Source: an uncultured Bacteroidales bacterium (GTDB taxonomy: Bacteria > Bacteroidota > Bacteroidia > Bacteroidales > UBA932). From it: a stretch of 13,032 nt of DNA. Below the pieces are notes generated by a model that saw nothing but the letters and a program-made list of their open reading frames with translations, was not told the origin of the DNA and did no database searches. Positions 1 through 6,867 of the stretch are shown here, one piece after another. The stretch's first letter is position 1. The number at the start of each line of letters is the position of its first letter. The stretch spans positions 1 to 13,032 of the forward strand of contig CALEJC010000160.1 in assembly GCA_937898205.1 (NCBI GenBank), in the 5' to 3' direction. Made by a program: the position numbers and the translations under genes.

Positions 1-146
1 GTTTTGGGGAGGAACTTGTGTGCGGAAACGGCCCTGGGTGCACACGGGAGGCTTCGCCAAGAGGCAGTTGTGGACAGAAGGTAGCGTTTTTGCATACGGG
101 AGCGGACAAAGCGCGCAACTTGAGAGGCAATGCGGTTTTTTTATTG
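1..146. other. GC-rich, G-skewed sequence upstream of cdaA, no gene recognised
   Basis: No known gene could be recognised here. By hand count bases 1-134 are about 58% G+C with roughly twice as many G as C on the + strand, unlike the AT-rich spacers usual in Bacteroidetes. Two + frames and at least one - frame stay open across it, but the translations (rich in C, W, G and R on +, P-rich on -) do not resemble a known protein. In particular they do not resemble the C-terminus of dihydropteroate synthase (folP), a common upstream neighbour of cdaA in this phylum. It may be the end of an upstream gene, a leader, or a copy of a dispersed repeat. A T-run at 136-142 preceded by a weak 4-bp stem (114-117 with 131-134) could end an upstream transcript, but this is weak. 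Confidence 0.4.
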
Positions 147-154
147 TATATTTG
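147..154 (+). promoter_or_regulatory. Bacteroidetes-type -7 promoter box for the cdaA operon
   Basis: The bases TATATTTG fit the TAnnTTTG -7 consensus used by the Bacteroidetes primary sigma factor. The box lies in the only AT-rich stretch before cdaA, 25 bases ahead of the chosen ATG, so transcription would begin near base 160 with a leader of about 20 bases. A -33 TTTG partner at the usual 19-21 base spacing is not evident; the nearest TTG (120-122) is 24 bases upstream of the box. The call rests on the -7 box and its location alone. Confidence 0.5.
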
Positions 155-169
155 TACGATTTAGTACAA
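152..169. repeat. Perfect 6-bp inverted repeat with 6-base spacer over the cdaA promoter
   Basis: TTGTAC (152-157) and GTACAA (164-169) are exact reverse complements separated by GATTTA. The left arm takes in the last three bases of the -7 box and the presumed start of transcription; the right arm ends just before the ribosome binding site. This position suits an operator for a dimeric regulator. As RNA it would form only a short hairpin near the 5' end of the message. No known regulator is assigned to this motif. Confidence 0.45.
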
Positions 170-173
170 GGTG
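168..173 (+). promoter_or_regulatory. Shine-Dalgarno-like site deciding the cdaA start
   Basis: AAGGTG differs from AAGGAG at one base and lies 6 bases before the ATG at 180. This favours that ATG over the in-frame GTG at 171, which lies inside the site. Clear Shine-Dalgarno sites are uncommon in Bacteroidetes, so this one is informative. Confidence 0.45.
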
Positions 174-179
174 ATTGAT

Positions 180-962
180 ATGCTTGATTTTATCAACTTT
201 AAATTTGTAGATATACTGGATATTCTGATAGTGGCAGCTATCATTTTCTTGCTATTTAAGTGGATAAAAGGATCAACCGCTGTAAACACATTGATTGCCG
301 TCATATTTTTCCTCCTCATACAATCAATTGCTTCCGCTCTTGGTATGAAGATGCTTTCGGGCATTCTGGGGACGGTCTTTGATGTCGGTGTCATCGGTCT
401 GATCATTATCTTCCAGCCTGAGATCAGAAGATTCCTTAATTCGCTTGGCAGGACTGCCGGCACAACAATAGAAAAAGGTCGTTTCCTGTCAAAGTTGTTT
501 AAGGAAACCAACCTCAACGAAATCAGCACAGAAACCGTCACTCAGATAGCCGAAGCCTGTGATGAGATGTCCGAGCAGAAGACCGGTGCCCTGATCATCA
601 TCTGCAAGAAGACCAATCTTGAAGATATCATCGCGACCGGCGACAGCATAGACGCCAAGGTCAGCAAACGCCTGATCATGAACATCTTCTACAAAAATTC
701 GCCACTTCACGACGGAGCGATGATCATATCCGGCAACCGCATCACCGCTGCACGCTGCACGCTCCCGATCACAGACAGGGCCATCCCGGCTCACTACGGC
801 ATGAGACATAAAGCAGCCGTGGGCATCTCCGAAGTCAGCGATGCAGACGTGGTTGTGGTCAGCGAGCAGACCGGAAGGATCAGCTTTGTGCGCGAAGGCG
901 TCCTTCAGAAAGTAGACAGCATCAACACACTTAAACTTTTATTAAGCGAGAAGAAACAATGA
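180..962 (+). CDS. cdaA: Membrane diadenylate cyclase CdaA (c-di-AMP synthase)
   Basis: CdaA condenses two ATP into the second messenger c-di-AMP at the inner membrane. The 260-residue protein begins MLDFINFKFVDILDIL, as family members do. An in-frame GTG at 171 would add three residues but overlaps the ribosome binding site. Three hydrophobic segments (about 8-27, 33-54 and 61-78) precede the conserved QPEIRR (79-84). The DAC catalytic domain fills about 95-245, with the DGA motif at 178-180 and the second motif RHK at 209-211, where the family norm is RHR. The tail has the usual SEVSDA and VSEQTGRIS blocks. It heads a tight operon, and its stop overlaps the mutS2 start in an ATGA (959-962). 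C-di-AMP is commonly tied to osmotic and cell-wall homeostasis, which fits the wall-precursor genes in this window. Family assignment is secure; full activity of the RHK variant is not proven. Confidence 0.95.
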   Translation: MLDFINFKFVDILDILIVAAIIFLLFKWIKGSTAVNTLIAVIFFLLIQSIASALGMKMLSGILGTVFDVGVIGLIIIFQPEIRRFLNSLGRTAGTTIEKGRFLSKLFKETNLNEISTETVTQIAEACDEMSEQKTGALIIICKKTNLEDIIATGDSIDAKVSKRLIMNIFYKNSPLHDGAMIISGNRITAARCTLPITDRAIPAHYGMRHKAAVGISEVSDADVVVVSEQTGRISFVREGVLQKVDSINTLKLLLSEKKQ

Positions 963-3430
963 GAAAAGCCTCTTTAGAAGCCAAGCTGGGCTTTGACAAA
1001 ATACGCCAGACCATCTCCAACCGCTGTCTGACAGACTACGCGGTAAGGAGGGTGCAGGAAGAGGACTTCTCTACCGACAAGGCCATCATCAGCACAAGAT
1101 TGAATCTCTGTGACGAGATGAGGCTTGTGATGATGTTTGAAGACAATTTCCCAACCACAGGATACATCGACACAATCCCCTTCCTGGAAGGACTGGAAAA
1201 AGCCGGATCCTGCATTGACGTGCTCTCCCTGGGGAAGCTCAAGACCATGTGTGATACTCTCCGCAAGGTGCTTCACTTCTTTTCAAGCATCAAAGACGGT
1301 GTCTACCCTTGCTTGAAGAAACTTGCTTCGCCCATCAACTCATATCCTGAGGTCCTCAGACGCATAGAAAGCATCCTTGACAAATATGGAGACATCAAGG
1401 ACTCAGCGTCAGACGAACTCCAGCACATCAGGACCACACTTCGCAACAAAGAAGCCAGCATCTCCAAAAAAGCTGCAGCCATCCTTCGCAAAGCTCAGGA
1501 AGACGGCCTTGTGGACGCGGACGCCAGCGTAAATGTGCGCGACGGCAAGTTCCTCATCCCGGTGGGAGCTTCCGCAAAGCGCAAGGTGCCGGGCTTTGTC
1601 TATGGCGAATCCTCAACCGGCAAGACGCTCTTCATCGAGCCTGCAGAAATCATCGAGCTGGAAAACGAAATCCTCACCCTCCGCTACGAAGAAGAGCGCG
1701 AGATACAGAAGATACTCTTTGACTTCACAGAGTTTCTGCGTCCATACATCCCTGAACTGCTGCAATGTGCAGAGTTCCTCGGAGAAATAGATTTCCTGAT
1801 GGCAAAAGCCCAGACGGCGCTCGAATACATCGCCGGCATGCCGGTTATCTCCGAAGACGACAGCCTGTATCTGCGCAAAGCCAGACATCCGCTCCTTGAA
1901 AAGGCGCTCAAGAGTGACGGAAGGGAGATAGTACCCCTGACCATCACCCTCACCCCGCAAAAGCGCATCTTGCTGATATCAGGCCCCAATGCCGGAGGTA
2001 AGTCCGTGTGTCTCAAGACAGTAGGACTCTTACAGTATATGTTTCAGTGGGGCATGCTCATCCCGACCTCTGAAACTTCGGAGCTCCCTATCTTTGACAA
2101 CATCATCGTCAGCATAGGCGACAATCAGAATATTGAAAACGACTTGAGCACATACAGCTCCTTCCTCGTCGAGATGAGAGAAGTGCTCCTCAAGTCGTCT
2201 GAGAGGACATTGGTGCTCATAGACGAATTTGGCTCAGGCACAGAGCCCACAGCCGGCGGCGCCATTGCCGAAGCTATCCTCAGCGAGATCGACAAGCGCG
2301 GGGTATGGGGCGTAATCACCACGCACTACACCAACCTTAAGCTCTATGCCAGCTCGCAGGGTTCGCACGTCGTCAACGGAGCAATGCTCTACGATTCGTC
2401 CAAGATTGAACCGCTTTTCAAGCTCGAAATCGGTCTGCCTGGCAATTCGTTTGCATTTGAGCTCGCCCGCAAGATGCGTCTGCCGGAAAGCATCGTCAAG
2501 GACGCGGAAAACAGAGCAGGCGAAGAATTTGTGGGCATAGAAAAGAACCTGCGCCGCATCGTGCGCAGCCGCCGCTCCCTTGATGAGAAGCTGCAGAAAG
2601 TCAAGCACAGCGACAAAATGCTCACCGGCCTGACCGAGCAATATCAGAAAGAGCTCGAGGAAATCAAAGAGCAGAAGGAAAAGATACTCGCAGACGCACA
2701 GAAAGAAGCGGCACAGATCATCAAAGGCGCAGGCAAGCAGGTAGAAAAAACCATTCGCGACATCAAGGAAGCCAACGCAGAAAAGGAGCAGACCAAGCAG
2801 GCGCGCGAAGAGTTGCAAGGCTTCCTGAGCGCAATCGAAAACAAGAAAATCAAGCAGCAGAAGAAGCACGACCAATATATAGACCGCAAGCTTGAGCAGC
2901 TCCAGAAGCGCAACAAGAGTGCCGGCAAGAAAGAAAATGCAGAGGCCAAGGAGGCCAAAGCGGCACCACTCAAAGTGGGAGAGAAGGTGCGCATCAAGGA
3001 CAATGGCATGGTGGGCGAAGTATCCAAGGTCAAGGGTAAGAGCATCACCATCATCATCGGCAACATCAGCAGCACCATGGATCCGTCCCGTGTGGAAAGG
3101 ATTTCTTCCAACGAGTTTAAAGAAGCTTCGCGCAACCCTGCAGCACGACAGGTTCAAAGGCAGGACAGCGCCATAACGGATCGCAAGCTCAACTTCTCTC
3201 CGGAGCTCGACATCAGAGGAGAAAGACTCAATGATGCACTCAACATCGTCATGCACTATATTGATGATGCTATCATGTTGAATATGAACAGCGTGCGCAT
3301 CATCCACGGCAAGGGATCGGGAGTGCTGCGAGAAGAGATTCAGAAATACCTACGCACTATACCGGGACTCAGCGTGAGCGACGAAGACATCAGAAACGGA
3401 GGCACGGGAGTCACAATCGTTAAACTATGA
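959..3430 (+). CDS. mutS2: Endonuclease MutS2 (ATPase with Smr domain)
   Basis: MutS2 is a MutS-like ATPase without the mismatch-recognition domain. It is known to suppress recombination in some bacteria and to act on collided ribosomes in Bacillus. The 823 residues are normal length. The N-terminal core/clamp region begins with the family-like LEAKLGFDKIRQTI. The ABC-type ATPase has a Walker A GPNAGGKS at 342-349 and Walker B LVLIDE at 418-423, followed by FGSGTEP. A Lys/Glu-rich coiled-coil stretch runs about 525-665, then a KOW-like segment (LKVGEKVRI, about 671-715). The C-terminal Smr nuclease domain has LDIRG at 750-754 and HGKGSG at 783-788. All key ATPase and Smr residues appear present. 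It is coupled to cdaA and to the following nuclease-like gene by ATGA overlaps at both ends. Long open frames on the opposite strand are shadows of its Glu/Lys-rich composition. Confidence 0.96.
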   Translation: MRKASLEAKLGFDKIRQTISNRCLTDYAVRRVQEEDFSTDKAIISTRLNLCDEMRLVMMFEDNFPTTGYIDTIPFLEGLEKAGSCIDVLSLGKLKTMCDTLRKVLHFFSSIKDGVYPCLKKLASPINSYPEVLRRIESILDKYGDIKDSASDELQHIRTTLRNKEASISKKAAAILRKAQEDGLVDADASVNVRDGKFLIPVGASAKRKVPGFVYGESSTGKTLFIEPAEIIELENEILTLRYEEEREIQKILFDFTEFLRPYIPELLQCAEFLGEIDFLMAKAQTALEYIAGMPVISEDDSLYLRKARHPLLEKALKSDGREIVPLTITLTPQKRILLISGPNAGGKSVCLKTVGLLQYMFQWGMLIPTSETSELPIFDNIIVSIGDNQNIENDLSTYSSFLVEMREVLLKSSERTLVLIDEFGSGTEPTAGGAIAEAILSEIDKRGVWGVITTHYTNLKLYASSQGSHVVNGAMLYDSSKIEPLFKLEIGLPGNSFAFELARKMRLPESIVKDAENRAGEEFVGIEKNLRRIVRSRRSLDEKLQKVKHSDKMLTGLTEQYQKELEEIKEQKEKILADAQKEAAQIIKGAGKQVEKTIRDIKEANAEKEQTKQAREELQGFLSAIENKKIKQQKKHDQYIDRKLEQLQKRNKSAGKKENAEAKEAKAAPLKVGEKVRIKDNGMVGEVSKVKGKSITIIIGNISSTMDPSRVERISSNEFKEASRNPAARQVQRQDSAITDRKLNFSPELDIRGERLNDALNIVMHYIDDAIMLNMNSVRIIHGKGSGVLREEIQKYLRTIPGLSVSDEDIRNGGTGVTIVKL

Positions 3431-3810
3431 CAAATTCAAGACAAACCACAGGAAAGATTGGAGAAGAAACAGCCTGCTCCTTTTTAGTGGAGCACGGACA
3501 CAGAATTATTGAGAGGAATTGGAGAAATGCCCATCTTGAGCTGGACATCATCAGCCTGAAAGATCACGAGCTGCATATTGTAGAAGTAAAGACAAGAAAC
3601 GCTCCTGCAATTGCAGAACCCCAAGCCAATGTGACTCATGTCAAACAGACGAGGATGACCGCAGCAGCAAAAGCCTACCTCAACTCCTCTAAACGCAAAA
3701 ACCTTCCTGACGATCTGGATATCTTCTTTGATGTCATATCCATCGTCATCAATGGCTCAGACTTTGAAATAAACTACTACCCACAAGCTTTTATACCTAT
3801 TTATGCTTAA
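3427..3810 (+). CDS. YraN/UPF0102 family endonuclease-like protein
   Basis: This small cytosolic protein (127 residues) has the fold signature of the YraN/UPF0102 group, which is related to PD-(D/E)XK nucleases such as Holliday junction resolvases. Its cellular role is not well defined. The sequence shows TGKIGEETA (8-16, with the conserved Glu at 13), RNW at 30-32, an acidic pair in LELD (37-40), and the catalytic-type EVKTR at 53-57 (E53, K55), with FDVISI near 101-106. These match the family order GEE, RNW, E-x-D, EVKTR, FDVI. Length is typical. The ATG overlaps the mutS2 stop by 4 bases (ATGA), so co-translation with mutS2 and a shared role in DNA processing are plausible but inferred. 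Its end overlaps the next gene by 8 bases. Confidence 0.85.
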   Translation: MTNSRQTTGKIGEETACSFLVEHGHRIIERNWRNAHLELDIISLKDHELHIVEVKTRNAPAIAEPQANVTHVKQTRMTAAAKAYLNSSKRKNLPDDLDIFFDVISIVINGSDFEINYYPQAFIPIYA

Positions 3811-4894
3811 TAACCATTTTTATTGTGTAATACTGGCCGGCGGCATCGGTTCAAGATTTTGGCCCATCAGCCGATCGGACAAACCTAAACAGTTTCTTGA
3901 CTTCACGGAGCAGGGAACTTCCTTCCTGCGGTTTACATATAACCGCATGAAGGCTGTGATCCCCGAAGAAAATATAATAGTGGTGAGTCTGGCGAGGTAT
4001 AGGGAAGAAGTGTTGTCACACCTTCCCGAACTCAAGGAAGAAAACCTTCTTCTGGAGCCATATAACAGAAACACAGCCCCTTGCATCACATACGCAACAT
4101 ATTCCATCCTAAAAAGAGATCCGCACGCAGTAACCGTCGTTACACCATCTGACCAGGTGGTCAACAAACACGATTTCTTCAATGAGACTTTGAGTAATGC
4201 TCTGGCCTATGCAGCCGGCACTGATGCATTGATTGCACTTGGAGTCGTCCCGACCAGACCGGATCCAAACTTTGGATACATCCAGATGGCATCACAGCCT
4301 CAGGGGGATTGTCCTGTGGCGGTGAAGACTTTTACAGAAAAGCCTGATCCCGAAATCGCCAAGATCTTCCTGGAGACAGGAGAATTCCTCTGGAATACAG
4401 GAATATACATCTGGAAGGCCAGCGAAATCAAAAAAGCGCTGGAGCTTCACACCCCGGAGATAACCAGACTCTGGATGGGGTGGCAGGACAACCTCGGCAC
4501 AGAGACAGAAAAAGCATTCATTGAGCGCATCTATCCTGATATGCCTAGGATATCCATTGACCAGGCTGTAATGGAAAAAACAGGCAAAGCCTGGGTCTAT
4601 CCTGCTAAATTCCGTTGGGCTGATATAGGCAACTGGGAATCATTCTACGACTATCTTGCTCACCACGACGAGTGTGGAAACGCAAAGAATCAGATTACCC
4701 GCGGTCTCGTCAAAGAGTGCCACGACAACATCATATACTCTGGCAGAGGAGATAAACTTCTTGCATTGCGTGGATTGGAAGACTTCATCGTCATTGACAC
4801 CGACGATGTGCTTTTGATCTGCCCTCGCGACGAGGAAAAGCTGAAAGACTTCCTTTCAGAACTCGCCATGCCACAATTTGAGGATTACAGATAA
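3803..4894 (+). CDS. manC: Mannose-1-phosphate guanylyltransferase (GDP-mannose pyrophosphorylase)
   Basis: The enzyme makes GDP-mannose from GTP and mannose 1-phosphate in the cytosol, feeding GDP-mannose and GDP-fucose glycan synthesis. The 363-residue protein has the nucleotidyltransferase signature LAGGIGSRFWP (11-21) followed by KPKQF (27-31), the metal-site region TPSDQ (114-118), FTEKPD (177-182), WNTGIYIW (197-204) and ADIGNWESF (273-281). It is the short single-domain form: the C-terminal cupin isomerase domain of longer bifunctional ManC proteins is absent, as is common in Bacteroidetes. It starts inside the end of the yraN-like gene (ATGCTTAA, 3803-3810), and its TAA is one base before the next ATG. 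Nothing nearby makes mannose 1-phosphate, so its place in this operon looks like general housekeeping clustering. The symbol follows family usage. Confidence 0.92.
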   Translation: MLNNHFYCVILAGGIGSRFWPISRSDKPKQFLDFTEQGTSFLRFTYNRMKAVIPEENIIVVSLARYREEVLSHLPELKEENLLLEPYNRNTAPCITYATYSILKRDPHAVTVVTPSDQVVNKHDFFNETLSNALAYAAGTDALIALGVVPTRPDPNFGYIQMASQPQGDCPVAVKTFTEKPDPEIAKIFLETGEFLWNTGIYIWKASEIKKALELHTPEITRLWMGWQDNLGTETEKAFIERIYPDMPRISIDQAVMEKTGKAWVYPAKFRWADIGNWESFYDYLAHHDECGNAKNQITRGLVKECHDNIIYSGRGDKLLALRGLEDFIVIDTDDVLLICPRDEEKLKDFLSELAMPQFEDYR

Positions 4895-4895
4895 T

Positions 4896-6053
4896 ATGGA
4901 TTACAAAAAGTACTTTTCTGAAGATGTGTTCTCCTTTATGAGATCTCCTGTGAGGGAGATCTTCAAGAAGGTGGACCTCAATGCAATATATTCCTTTGCA
5001 GGAGGTTATCCCGACGCAAGGACTTTTCCTCTTGAGGACATCAAAGCCATCAGCTCCCTGGTAATAGATAAATATGGAGCGAAGGCTTTTCAATATGGTG
5101 CGACTCAGGGCGTGCCGGAGTTAAGAAAAGCCATCTCAGAGCGATATGGCGTGCCGGTAGACAATATCCAGGTCACTACATCATCGCAGCAAGGTATAGA
5201 TGTGTGCACACGCATACTCATCAACCCCGGAGACGTAATACTCACCCCCAATCCAAGCTATCTTGGTGCGATACAGTCCTTTAAGTCCTACCGCGCTGAT
5301 ATCGTCGGACTTGAGGGCTTTGATGAAGAGAGTGCAGGTGTCGATCCGGAGATCCTTGCCAAGGCTAAGTTCTGCTATGTAATCCCGGACTTCCAGAATC
5401 CAAGCGGAGAGACCATGACGCTGGAGCAAAGGAAGAGCCTCTGCGAGATGGCAAGGAAATATGATTTTGTCATCGTTGAGGATAGCCCTTATCGCGAGTT
5501 GCGTTACAGCGGTGAGCCTGTGGAGACTATTTATCGCCTCGCACCCGAGCGCACCCTTCACCTTGGAAGCTTCTCAAAGATTTTTGCTCCGGGCTTCCGT
5601 CTGGGCTGGATCATAGGTCCTGAAGCGCTTCTGGAGCAGATTTATATCTGCAAGCAGTCCCTTGACCTCTGTCCGCCAATCATGGACCAGTACATGGCGG
5701 CAGAATTCATCAGCAGCGGAGCGCTGGATAGAAACCTCAAAGAAAGCATCAAGCTGTATCGTCACAAGCGCGACCTGATGCTCTCATTGCTGGAGAAATA
5801 TATGCCTGAGGGTGTCAGCTGGACCTACCCTGAAGGCGGACTTTTCCTTTTTGCAACTCTTCCGGAAGGCTTTGACACGGTCGCTCTCTATGACAGCGCC
5901 TTGAGTGCCGGAGTAGCCTATGTGGCCGGATCGTTTTTTTATACAGACTCTTCACACCGCAACACCATGCGCCTCAACTTCTCCTTTGTGGCAGAAGAAA
6001 GGATGGAAGCGGGCATAAAAATACTTGCCGATGTTATCAGTAAAGCTTTATAA
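4896..6053 (+). CDS. LysN/MocR-type PLP aminotransferase, candidate DAP-pathway aminotransferase
   Basis: This is a fold-type I, class I/II pyridoxal-phosphate aminotransferase of 385 residues. The ATG at 4896 is one base after the manC stop; an in-frame TTG at 4878 is less likely. It has SFAGGYPDARTFP (33-45), NPSYLGAIQ (119-127), the PLP-binding FQNPSG (166-171), EDSPYREL (195-202) and LGSFSKIFAPGFRLGW, with the Schiff-base lysine at K228 and a substrate-carboxylate arginine near R359 (TMRLNFS). As I recall the sequence, this pattern closely follows 2-aminoadipate aminotransferase LysN of Thermus. It does not resemble LL-DAP aminotransferase DapL, the enzyme I would expect beside dapF in Bacteroides. 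It overlaps dapF by 23 bases, and dapD, dapA and dapB lie opposite. I infer that it may transaminate N-succinyl-2-amino-6-oxopimelate (the DapC role). A broad-specificity or aromatic aminotransferase remains possible. Confidence 0.85.
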   Translation: MDYKKYFSEDVFSFMRSPVREIFKKVDLNAIYSFAGGYPDARTFPLEDIKAISSLVIDKYGAKAFQYGATQGVPELRKAISERYGVPVDNIQVTTSSQQGIDVCTRILINPGDVILTPNPSYLGAIQSFKSYRADIVGLEGFDEESAGVDPEILAKAKFCYVIPDFQNPSGETMTLEQRKSLCEMARKYDFVIVEDSPYRELRYSGEPVETIYRLAPERTLHLGSFSKIFAPGFRLGWIIGPEALLEQIYICKQSLDLCPPIMDQYMAAEFISSGALDRNLKESIKLYRHKRDLMLSLLEKYMPEGVSWTYPEGGLFLFATLPEGFDTVALYDSALSAGVAYVAGSFFYTDSSHRNTMRLNFSFVAEERMEAGIKILADVISKAL

Positions 6054-6864
6054 ATATTCGGGTGCGGGCAACGACTTCGTCTTACTCGACGGCCGCTCTC
6101 TAGACGATGCTACCTTGGATCACTACCGCAGCGCAGAGACCATCTCCTCTCTCTGCGACAGGCACAACGGTTTCCTTGCCGCTGACGGGCGGATCGGGGC
6201 AGACGGCCTGATGATACTCGGCAGCAAAGAAGGGCTGGATTTTGTGATGGAATATTACAATTCCGACGGTAGCGGTGGGATGATGTGTGGCAACGGAGGC
6301 CGCTGCATCACTGCCTTTGCACACGATATGGGCATCCGTCCTGCCGGCGGGCACTATCGATTTGAAGCAGCAGACGGCCTACATTCGGCAGAAATCCTTT
6401 CCACCGAGGGCACTCGCAAAATCGTGCGCATCGGGATGATTGACGCATTTGGCCTGCGCGAAGTGCTGGGCGGCTACTTCCTCAACACAGGCACCCGCCA
6501 TTTTGTGCTGTTCTGCCCCGATGTTGAGACAATCGATATCGAGAAGCAGGGCCCTGCCTTCAGATGGGATGTCGAGTTTGCCCCGGAGGGCGCAAATGTC
6601 AACTTCGTCACAGCCCAAAGCGACGGCTCTCTCAAGGTCCGCACATTTGAAAAGGGCGTCGAGGCAGAAACTCTGGCGTGTGGCACAGGCCTCACAGCTT
6701 CGGCAATCGCCGCACATATTGCAGGCATCCCGGCCACAAAAACCGACGGACGCAGAGTCTATTATCAACTCCACGCCCGTCAAGACGATCTTTCTGTAGA
6801 TTTTGTCCCTGAGAGTCCGGCTGTTGAGGTTTTTCTCACCGGTCCGGCAGAACAAATCCTTTAA
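6031..6864 (+). CDS. dapF: Diaminopimelate epimerase
   Basis: DapF converts LL-diaminopimelate to meso-diaminopimelate, the cross-linking residue of Gram-negative peptidoglycan and the lysine precursor, by a cofactor-free two-cysteine mechanism. The 277 residues contain KYSGAGNDFVLLD (8-20), the first catalytic cysteine in MMCGNGGRC (C86), GTRHFVLF (154-161), PEGANVNFV (185-193) and the second catalytic cysteine in ACGTG (C217). Both cysteines are therefore present. I chose the ATG at 6031 (MLSVKLYKYSGAG); an in-frame TTG at 6025 would add two residues. It lies inside the end of the aminotransferase gene (23-base overlap). The TAA (6862-6864) is the last codon of the rightward gene string and directly touches the stop codon of the opposing DUF2147 gene. 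Length is typical of the family. Confidence 0.96.
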   Translation: MLSVKLYKYSGAGNDFVLLDGRSLDDATLDHYRSAETISSLCDRHNGFLAADGRIGADGLMILGSKEGLDFVMEYYNSDGSGGMMCGNGGRCITAFAHDMGIRPAGGHYRFEAADGLHSAEILSTEGTRKIVRIGMIDAFGLREVLGGYFLNTGTRHFVLFCPDVETIDIEKQGPAFRWDVEFAPEGANVNFVTAQSDGSLKVRTFEKGVEAETLACGTGLTASAIAAHIAGIPATKTDGRRVYYQLHARQDDLSVDFVPESPAVEVFLTGPAEQIL

Positions 6865-6867
6865 TTA
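6862..6867. other. Tail-to-tail junction of two operons with no spacer
   Basis: The dapF stop TAA occupies 6862-6864, and the reverse-strand stop of the DUF2147 gene (TTA on the + strand) occupies 6865-6867. No base lies between the two coding regions. I saw no strong hairpin with a T-run on either strand around this point, so transcription from each side probably runs into the other gene, or ends by Rho or by a weak signal inside coding sequence. Confidence 0.85.

Noticed and set aside
18..45. Hairpin GTGTGC (18-23) with GCACAC (40-45)
   Set aside because: A 6-bp stem with a 16-base loop and no T-run is easily a chance match; nothing nearby supports an RNA element.
114..142. Possible intrinsic terminator before the cdaA promoter (short stem plus T7)
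   Set aside because: The stem is only 4 bp with a 13-base loop, too weak to call; the T-run may just be part of the promoter's AT-rich region.
171..179. GTG at 171 as the cdaA start
   Set aside because: The ATG at 180 has a Shine-Dalgarno-like AAGGTG at good spacing and gives the usual MLDF N-terminus; the GTG lies inside that site.
2234..3307. 357-codon open frame on the - strand inside mutS2
   Set aside because: It lies fully antisense to a strongly supported gene in its Lys/Glu-rich region. The translation is Leu/Phe/Cys-rich with no family features, typical of a shadow frame.
4896..6053. Reading the aminotransferase as DapL (LL-DAP aminotransferase)
   Set aside because: Its N-terminus, SFAGGYPDARTFP block and SFSKIFAPGFRLGW block follow the LysN/MocR type, and dapD in the opposing operon makes DapL unnecessary.
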